Assembly: GCA_027488265.1 (NCBI GenBank)
Contig: JAIYCA010000273.1
Coordinates: forward strand, 1 to 7,940
Reading direction: 5' to 3'
DNA length: 7,940 nt
From: Planctomycetaceae bacterium
GTDB taxonomy: Bacteria; Planctomycetota; Phycisphaerae; Phycisphaerales; SM1A02
Shown here: positions 1 to 4,048 of the stretch, piece by piece
Layout of the letters: every line of letters begins with the position of its first letter
Numbering within the stretch: position 1 is the first letter of the stretch
Made by a program: the position numbers and the translations under genes
The notes under the pieces: model-generated
Database searches by the model: none
What the model saw: only the letters and a program-made list of their open reading frames with translations
Told to the model about the DNA's origin: nothing

Positions 1-1
1 A

Positions 2-397
2 TTGCGAAGGCGGTGGGTACGCGCCTTTGCGGAAGGTGTTGTGGACGCGATCCTCGACCCGTTCGCGATCGTTTCGCCGAGCGCAACGTTGGAACGAGGT
101 GCCTTCATCGCAGCCGGCGCGATCGTGCAGGCGCGAGCGGTGATTGGCGCTCACGCCATCATCAATACACGCGCGGTCGTCGAGCACGATTCGATCATCG
201 GAACACGCGCACATATCGCGCCGGGAGCCGTGCTCTGCGGTGGCGTCGTGGTTGGTGAAGACGCGCTTGTCGGTGCTGGCGCGGTGGTTCTTCCGAATAT
301 CCGTATCGGTGCGAACGCCGTGGTCGGCGCGGGTTCGGTGGTTACGTCAAACGTTCCCGATGGCGCAACGGTGCGCGGCGTTCCGGCGCACGCGTGA
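2..397 (+). CDS. NeuD/PglD-type sugar acyltransferase, C-terminal part (5' truncated by window edge)
   Basis: The frame is open at the left edge, so the true start lies outside the window and only about 131 C-terminal residues are seen. The protein is a string of hexapeptide repeats ([LIV]-G-x-x-x-x type) from about residue 22 to 115, which fold into a left-handed beta-helix. Motifs match the NeuD/PglD family of acetyl-CoA-dependent sugar O-/N-acyltransferases: DPFAIVSPSA at the start of the helix, VVEHDSIIG with the expected catalytic His at 62, HIAPGAVLCGGV (71-82), and the closing GAGSVVTSNVPDGATVRGVPA. The N-terminal Rossmann-like nucleotide-sugar binding half usual in this family would lie upstream. 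By family the enzyme acetylates an amino- or hydroxy-sugar for surface glycan (sialic acid, bacillosamine or O-antigen type). The exact substrate cannot be read from this fragment. It ends at a TGA, 21 bp from the stop of the convergent gene. Confidence 0.85.
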   Translation: MRRRWVRAFAEGVVDAILDPFAIVSPSATLERGAFIAAGAIVQARAVIGAHAIINTRAVVEHDSIIGTRAHIAPGAVLCGGVVVGEDALVGAGAVVLPNIRIGANAVVGAGSVVTSNVPDGATVRGVPAHA

Positions 398-418
398 CGC
401 TGCGTGGCTGCCCGACTC

Positions 419-1207
419 TCATCCCGCCGCCCACACGACCGTGTGGGCCACGAGCACGAGGAGCAGCATTCCCATCATCGTGAACGCGGTCGCGAGCGCT
501 GCGTCGCGCGGGGCGAGGCGCAACACTGGCATCGCGCAGAGTCCTGCGAGGAGCGGCACACCGAGTACGTTCAGCGTCTGCTTCACAAAGCGGATCTCGC
601 TTGGAACAAGCCACACGAGCATGCCGATAGCGACGATTGCAAGCACTTTCGCGAAGAGCGCGATGACGTCGCCCACCGGTCGTTGCCGCAGAAACGCGAG
701 ACAAAGCACGCCGAAGACGCCGCCAAGTGTCGCGAGCGCGAGATACACCGCCGTGCGCGCAACACCAGCCAAACGCTCGAAGAATCCAAGTTCAGGAATG
801 ATGGGCGAGCCATCCGAACTCGGTTCAGGAACAACAAGTTGCGGTGCGCCCGCGAGCCACGCGATCATGAGAAATGCAGTTGTGGCAGCTGCGATGACGA
901 GCCAAGGCTTCGGATTCGCAGGCCGCGAGATCGGTGGCGGAAGCGAGTCGTCGTGGTTTTCGTCGTGGCTTTCGTCGTGGTTTTCGTCGCTCTCCTCGCC
1001 TCCATGCTCATCACCTTCAGTTTCGTCGTCCTGCGTGTGAGCTTCCCGAGTTTCAGACGAGCGAGTCGTTGCCGCACGAGTCGGCTTCACCTCACGCACA
1101 CGACGCAATTCCTGCGCGTCGCGCTTCATGTCGTCGCGCTTCATGTCTTCAGGCGCAACTCGGTACGTGCCATCGCTCTCAATGTCATCCTCGTCGGTTG
1201 GATGCAT
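419..1207 (-). CDS. Hypothetical five-helix membrane protein with acidic His/Asp-rich N-terminal tail
   Basis: I do not recognise the family. The 262-residue product has a charged, probably disordered N-terminal region (1-100), then about five hydrophobic segments near 101-120, 152-173, 180-201, 212-230 and 236-260. Positive charges in the loops at 174-176 (RQR) and 230-234, and before helix 1, put the N-terminus in the cytoplasm and the C-terminus outside. Residues 60-88 are almost all D, E, H, N and S, including the repeat DENHDESHDENHDD. Residues 21-30 are a duplicated DMKRD. The ATG start is supported by AAGGA (complement of 1216-1220), 8 nt upstream. The overlapping plus-strand frame is Arg/His-rich with no membrane or domain pattern, so the minus strand is preferred. 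The gene is divergent from the DUF481 gene and convergent with the acyltransferase. No function is assigned. It may be a planctomycete-restricted membrane protein. Confidence 0.75.
   Translation of the reverse strand: MHPTDEDDIESDGTYRVAPEDMKRDDMKRDAQELRRVREVKPTRAATTRSSETREAHTQDDETEGDEHGGEESDENHDESHDENHDDSLPPPISRPANPKPWLVIAAATTAFLMIAWLAGAPQLVVPEPSSDGSPIIPELGFFERLAGVARTAVYLALATLGGVFGVLCLAFLRQRPVGDVIALFAKVLAIVAIGMLVWLVPSEIRFVKQTLNVLGVPLLAGLCAMPVLRLAPRDAALATAFTMMGMLLLVLVAHTVVWAAG
948..989. repeat. 12-bp tandem repeat, 3.5 copies, in the acidic tail of the membrane protein
   Basis: The unit TCGTCGTGGTTT occurs at 948-959, 960-971 (one change, CTT ending) and 972-983, followed by half a unit to 989. 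Read on the minus strand it encodes the alternating DENH/DESH stretch at about residues 73-86 of the membrane protein. The period is a multiple of three, so copy-number change keeps the frame. Confidence 0.85.
1118..1147. repeat. Perfect 15-bp tandem duplication (DMKRD x2)
   Basis: GTCGCGCTTCATGTC is present twice without mismatch, at 1118-1132 and 1133-1147. On the minus strand it encodes DMKRD twice, at residues 21-30 of the membrane protein. Perfect identity at the DNA level points to a recent duplication. Confidence 0.85.
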
Positions 1208-1299
1208 CGCTTGCTTCCTTCTGCCTCTTCGGCGCGTTTATGCTTGCAGTTCTCTTCGTGCTCCGCTACCGTCCGTGCTCACTTCTTCCGGAGAAATCG
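1208..1299. promoter_or_regulatory. Divergent intergenic region between the membrane protein and DUF481 genes
   Basis: This 92-bp gap separates two divergent starts, each with its own Shine-Dalgarno sequence, so promoters for both directions should lie here or slightly inside the coding regions. I see no convincing -35/-10 pair. The best plus-strand candidate is TTGCAG (1244-1249) with TACCGT (1267-1272) and a 17-bp spacer, matching the consensus at only three positions in each box. The region is called from gene layout rather than from promoter sequence. Confidence 0.4.
1290..1293 (+). promoter_or_regulatory. Ribosome binding site fixing the DUF481 gene start
   Basis: GGAG lies 6 nt before the ATG at 1300. 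It supports this start over the upstream in-frame start at 934, which would add 122 residues antisense to the divergent gene and bury the signal peptide. Confidence 0.7.
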
Positions 1300-2337
1300 A
1301 TGACTTCAAAGCTCACTGCGTGCATGTTGCTCGCGCTCGCAAGCACGACCCTCGCATTCGCGGATGGCGACGAGATTACGCTTGTCGGAGGCGACGTCCT
1401 TCGCGGCAAGATCGTCGGCGAGTCCGACACCGCTGTCACGCTCGATCACCCTGCACTCGGCCGCATCGAAGTTGCGCGCGAGCGCATCGCGAGCGTCACG
1501 AAAGCTCCAGTGACGACGCCTCCAGTGACGACGCCCGCGCCAACTGCGGCGCAAACTGGTGAAAAGCCTGCAGAAGCGGGCGCTGAACAAGCCGTGGCCA
1601 CCACACCCGCGCCCGCCGCTGCGCCTGAACCGCCGGTCGCTGTTCTGCCCGCGCCTGCGCCGCCACCGCCCGCGAAGCCCGATGGAAGCTGGAAGTTCAG
1701 CTTGAGCCTCGGCCTCACCGGTAGCGAGAGCGATGACAAGTCGAACTGGGACATTCGCGTCGCAGGTACTGCGAAGCGTGAGAGCGAGGCGGATCGCACC
1801 ACGATCACGGCTGAGTATTACTTCCAGACGGCCAACGGTGAGAACACCGACAACAACCTCCTCGTCCAAGGTCTTGAAGAGTTCCTCTTCAAGGGCTCGA
1901 AGTGGGAGGCATTCGTACAGGGCAACTACCAGTACGACGAGTTCCAAGCGTGGGAGCAGCGCATCGGTGCCTACGCAGGTCCTGGTTACCGCATCTTTGA
2001 GGGCGATCCATTGGCGCTCAAGGTCAGGCTCGGTGCTGGTGCGAGTTACGAATTCCCCGACTCGACATGGACGCCCGAACTTCTCCTCGCCGACGAACTC
2101 GTGTGGAAGATCGATGAGCGCTCGGCTCTGAAGCAAGGCTTCGAGTTCTATCCCGACCTCGAAAACTTCGGTGAGTACCGCTTCATCATTCGACTTGATT
2201 ACGAAATCGCGCTCAGCCCGAAGGGTGACCTCAAAGGCACGGCGGGTGTGCGTGACGAATACGACTCGTACGTTGAGGCCGATCAAGGCACCTCGAACGA
2301 TCTCAAGGTCTACGCAGGTATCAAAGTCGACTTCTAA
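1300..2337 (+). CDS. DUF481-family (YdiY-like) outer-membrane beta-barrel protein
   Basis: A 345-residue exported protein. Residues 1-21 form a Sec signal peptide (basic n-region, LLALASTTLAFA, predicted cleavage after AFA). Residues 25-66 form a small beta domain with the pattern GGDVLRGKIV...VTLDHPALGRIEV...IASV, as is common ahead of DUF481 in planctomycetes. Residues 68-128 are an Ala/Pro/Thr-rich linker ending in a run of prolines. Residues 131-345 carry the DUF481 pattern: WKFSLSLGLTGSESDDKSNW, alternating amphipathic strands rich in Tyr, Phe and Trp, repeated GAYAGPGYR-like strand turns, and a terminal Phe typical of outer-membrane barrels. The family resembles the E. coli YdiY salt-induced protein, and no biochemical role is firmly established for it. 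The start is fixed by GGAG 6 nt upstream. A strong terminator follows, so it is probably transcribed alone. Confidence 0.85.
   Translation: MTSKLTACMLLALASTTLAFADGDEITLVGGDVLRGKIVGESDTAVTLDHPALGRIEVARERIASVTKAPVTTPPVTTPAPTAAQTGEKPAEAGAEQAVATTPAPAAAPEPPVAVLPAPAPPPPAKPDGSWKFSLSLGLTGSESDDKSNWDIRVAGTAKRESEADRTTITAEYYFQTANGENTDNNLLVQGLEEFLFKGSKWEAFVQGNYQYDEFQAWEQRIGAYAGPGYRIFEGDPLALKVRLGAGASYEFPDSTWTPELLLADELVWKIDERSALKQGFEFYPDLENFGEYRFIIRLDYEIALSPKGDLKGTAGVRDEYDSYVEADQGTSNDLKVYAGIKVDF
1506..1535. repeat. Perfect 15-bp tandem duplication in the DUF481 protein linker
   Basis: TCCAGTGACGACGCC occurs at 1506-1520 and again at 1521-1535 with no mismatch. It encodes the duplicated PVTTP in the Pro-rich linker (residues about 70-79). 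In frame and perfect, so probably recent. Confidence 0.85.
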
Positions 2338-2408
2338 TGCTGGTTCTCAAGCTCGCGCCCGCGGTTGATACGAACCGCGAGCCGCGACGCTGACCGCACT
2401 CCTCCGAC

Positions 2409-2450
2409 AAGCGCGCTGCCAAGTTTCTCGGCAGCGCGCTTTCCATTTTG
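2409..2450 (+). terminator. Intrinsic terminator after the DUF481 gene
   Basis: A perfect 12-bp stem pairs 2409-2420 (AAGCGCGCTGCC) with 2430-2441 around a 9-nt loop (2421-2429), followed by the T-rich tail TTTCCATTTTG. It starts 72 bp after the stop codon. Further upstream, 2360-2366 and 2373-2379 form another 7-bp hairpin (CGCGGTT/AACCGCG) without a T tail. Confidence 0.88.
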
Positions 2451-2650
2451 GCCCTCTTCGCGCGCTCAGGCAGACCACATCACGTCCGCATTCACACAAG
2501 AAAGACTCTCAATTCAATCACTTCAATCTCGTGAATCGGCCGAATCGCGCAGACTTCCCTTGCGCGGAGGGGTAGACTTTCCATCTCCTGTGGCGTTCCT
2601 TGCTGCGCAAAAGCGCCGCGTCGATCGCTGCATCGTCGTTTGCGTTGTTG

Positions 2651-2670
2651 TCGAGCGTTGCTTCGCTCGA
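2651..2670. repeat. Perfect inverted repeat just upstream of the desaturase ribosome binding site
   Basis: TCGAGCG (2651-2657) and CGCTCGA (2664-2670) are perfect reverse complements around a 6-nt TTGCTT loop. The repeat ends 6 nt before the Shine-Dalgarno GAGGA. It could be a dimeric repressor operator or an mRNA hairpin affecting initiation. There is no T tail, so it is not a terminator. Confidence 0.6.
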
Positions 2671-2676
2671 AATCTT

Positions 2677-2681
2677 GAGGA
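2677..2681 (+). promoter_or_regulatory. Ribosome binding site supporting the GTG start of the desaturase
   Basis: GAGGA sits 6 nt upstream of GTG at 2688. The first in-frame ATG (2775) has no comparable site, so the GTG start is preferred despite the long N-terminal extension it creates. Confidence 0.7.
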
Positions 2682-2687
2682 ACTCGA

Positions 2688-3818
2688 GTGTCACAGTCGC
2701 CAGAAGAAACCGCCGTACTCGCCGTTGACGCATCGATCTTGCGTGAACTCGACATTCTGCCCGGCCCTGTTGGGATGGCTCCCGCGGTTGCTGTGCCAGC
2801 AGGCCGTCACGCTGCGCCTATTCCACATCCCGCCGCAAACCCGACCTCCGATGCGACGACCGCTCCATCTGAAGCGGATCTCGCGGCGTTGACCGCTGAA
2901 GCCGCACTGCGCCAGGCACCGCTTGCAGTGCGACTCGCGACGGCGGCCGCCGTCATCGTTCCGCCGTTGGCGCTCGTTGGCGCGATGATCCTCGCGTGGG
3001 GCGGCTACTTCGGCTGGCTCTACGTTGGGCTTCTCGTTGGGATGTACATCATCTCGGGCCTCGGCATCACGATCGGCTACCACCGTCTCTACACGCACAA
3101 GTCGTTTGCGACGCGCGGGCCGGTTGCGGTCCTCTTCGCGATTTTCGGCGGCATGGCGACGCAAGGTCCGGTGATCTGGTGGTGCGCGACGCACCGCAAG
3201 CATCACCAACACAGCGATCACGAGCACGATCCGCACTCGCCACACGCGGGCCACGGCCCTGGCGTGCGTGGCGCGGTGAAGGGCTTCCTTCACGCGCACA
3301 TGGGTTGGCTCTTCGAGGATCTGCGCGCAGATATGAAGCGCTATGTCCCCGATCTTCTCGCCGACCGCACCACGGTGCGCATCAACCAACTCTTCCCGCT
3401 GTGGGTCGCACTTGGGCTTTTGATTCCCGCCGCAATCGGCGGACTCGTCACGATGACGTGGATGGGCGCTTTCCTCGGATTCCTCTGGGGTGGCATCGTG
3501 CGTATCTGCGTGCTGCACCACGTCACGTGGAGCATCAACAGCGTCTGCCACATTTGGGGTAGCCGCGATTACGCGTCGGGCGATGAAAGCCGCAACAACC
3601 CGATCTTCGGCATCCTCGCGTTCGGCGAAGGTTGGCACAACAACCACCACGCGTTCCCCGCGAGCGCGCGCCACGGACTCAAGTGGTGGCAGTTCGATTC
3701 GAGCTGGGTCATCATCCGCACGCTCGAGAAGTTGGGCCTCGCGAGCAAGGTCCGCCTGCCCGCGCCCGATCGACTCGCAGCGAAGTCGACGCGCACGCGC
3801 GACGTGCAAAGCGCGTAA
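2688..3818 (+). CDS. Integral-membrane fatty acid desaturase (acyl-CoA delta-9 desaturase type)
   Basis: A 376-residue di-iron membrane desaturase of the stearoyl-CoA desaturase type, expected to use O2 and electrons to place a cis double bond in a fatty acyl chain and so control membrane fluidity. All histidine boxes are present: HRLYTH (132-137), HRKHH (169-173) and HNNHH (317-321). The additional conserved HH at 277-278, NSVCHIWG (284-291) and GEGWHNNHHAFP (313-324) are also present. Hydrophobic helices lie near 86-106, 108-129, 145-165, 235-255 and 258-275. After box 2 comes a His-rich stretch, HSDHEHDPHSPHAGHG (175-190), an expanded form of the usual SDxxxDPHSP. The first 75 or so residues are a Pro/Ala-rich extension unusual for the family. 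No electron-donor gene is adjacent. Whether the substrate is acyl-CoA or acyl lipid cannot be decided from sequence. The gene is monocistronic between two terminators. Confidence 0.93.
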   Translation: MSQSPEETAVLAVDASILRELDILPGPVGMAPAVAVPAGRHAAPIPHPAANPTSDATTAPSEADLAALTAEAALRQAPLAVRLATAAAVIVPPLALVGAMILAWGGYFGWLYVGLLVGMYIISGLGITIGYHRLYTHKSFATRGPVAVLFAIFGGMATQGPVIWWCATHRKHHQHSDHEHDPHSPHAGHGPGVRGAVKGFLHAHMGWLFEDLRADMKRYVPDLLADRTTVRINQLFPLWVALGLLIPAAIGGLVTMTWMGAFLGFLWGGIVRICVLHHVTWSINSVCHIWGSRDYASGDESRNNPIFGILAFGEGWHNNHHAFPASARHGLKWWQFDSSWVIIRTLEKLGLASKVRLPAPDRLAAKSTRTRDVQSA

Positions 3819-3823
3819 CGAAG

Positions 3824-3863
3824 GTGCGTTGTAACGGCGCGTCATAACGGTGCGTCATGAACG
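3824..3863. repeat. Degenerate 13-14-bp tandem repeat after the desaturase gene
   Basis: Three consecutive related units, GTGCGTTGTAACG (3824-3836), GCGCGTCATAACG (3837-3849) and GTGCGTCATGAACG (3850-3863), lie between the stop codon and the terminator. A partial copy (GCGCGTAACG, 3811-3820) spans the stop codon itself. No function is evident. Confidence 0.6.
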
Positions 3864-3915
3864 CGCGTGATCGAAGTATCCACGCGCACGAATCGTCAGA
3901 AATCACAGCAATCTC

Positions 3916-3959
3916 AAGCGCCCGCAAAGCAATCGACTTGGCGGGCGCTTTTCATTTTG
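3916..3959 (+). terminator. Intrinsic terminator after the desaturase gene
   Basis: A perfect 10-bp stem pairs 3916-3925 (AAGCGCCCGC) with 3941-3950 (GCGGGCGCTT) around a 15-nt loop, followed by TTCATTTTG. It starts about 98 bp after the desaturase stop. The distal arm and tail match those of the terminator at 2409-2450 in 14 of 15 bases. Confidence 0.85.
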
Positions 3960-3991
3960 CGCGAGAAAGCGCGTCACCAAATCTTCCACTG

Positions 3992-4014
3992 GGTCAGACC
4001 AAATGTCAGGTCTG
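3992..4014. promoter_or_regulatory. Candidate operator or hairpin upstream of the PSCyt1/DUF1553 operon
   Basis: The 23 bp hold three related half-sites: GGTC-A-GACC (3992-4000, a perfect 4+4 palindrome) and a further GGTCTG (4009-4014) that pairs perfectly with CAGACC (3995-4000). It lies 35 bp before the start codon at 4049, where an operator could act. I found no good -35/-10 pair around it. The role is inferred from symmetry and position only. Confidence 0.3.
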
Positions 4015-4048
4015 TTTGTACTTTGGATGACTTTGGTTTGGCCGTGGA

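Larger units (their letters stand above)
2451..2687 (+). promoter_or_regulatory. Leader region of the desaturase gene with candidate sigma-70-type promoter
   Basis: There is no coding gene here; the frames crossing it lack domains and run into the desaturase out of frame. The best promoter candidate is TTCACA (2491-2496, five of six matches to TTGACA), a 16-bp spacer and TTCAAT (2513-2518, four of six to TATAAT). It would start transcription near 2525 and give a leader of about 160 nt. It overlaps a 9-bp near-direct repeat, TTCAATCAC/TTCAATCTC (2513-2530). An inverted repeat lies at 2651-2670, next to the ribosome binding site. Planctomycete promoters are poorly characterised, so the promoter call rests only on resemblance to the general consensus. 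Confidence 0.35.

Noticed and set aside
934..1299. Upstream extension of the DUF481 reading frame
   Set aside because: It would overlap the divergent gene, is Arg-rich, and buries a clear signal peptide and Shine-Dalgarno sequence located at 1290-1302.
404..1303. Long plus-strand frame (299 codons) opposite the membrane protein
   Set aside because: Its product is Arg/His/Glu-rich with no domain or helix pattern. The minus-strand frame has clean membrane helices, positive-inside charges and a ribosome binding site.
1306..2286. Minus-strand 326-codon frame opposite the DUF481 gene
   Set aside because: Shadow of GC-rich codon use: no recognisable motifs, while the plus strand encodes a coherent exported barrel.
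2365..2892. Plus-strand 175-codon frame across the intergenic region
   Set aside because: It runs through the terminator hairpin and then overlaps the desaturase out of frame, with no domain pattern and no ribosome binding site.
2691..3845. Minus-strand 384-codon frame opposite the desaturase
   Set aside because: It mirrors the desaturase almost exactly, is Arg/Glu-rich and has no motifs, whereas the plus strand has all His boxes.
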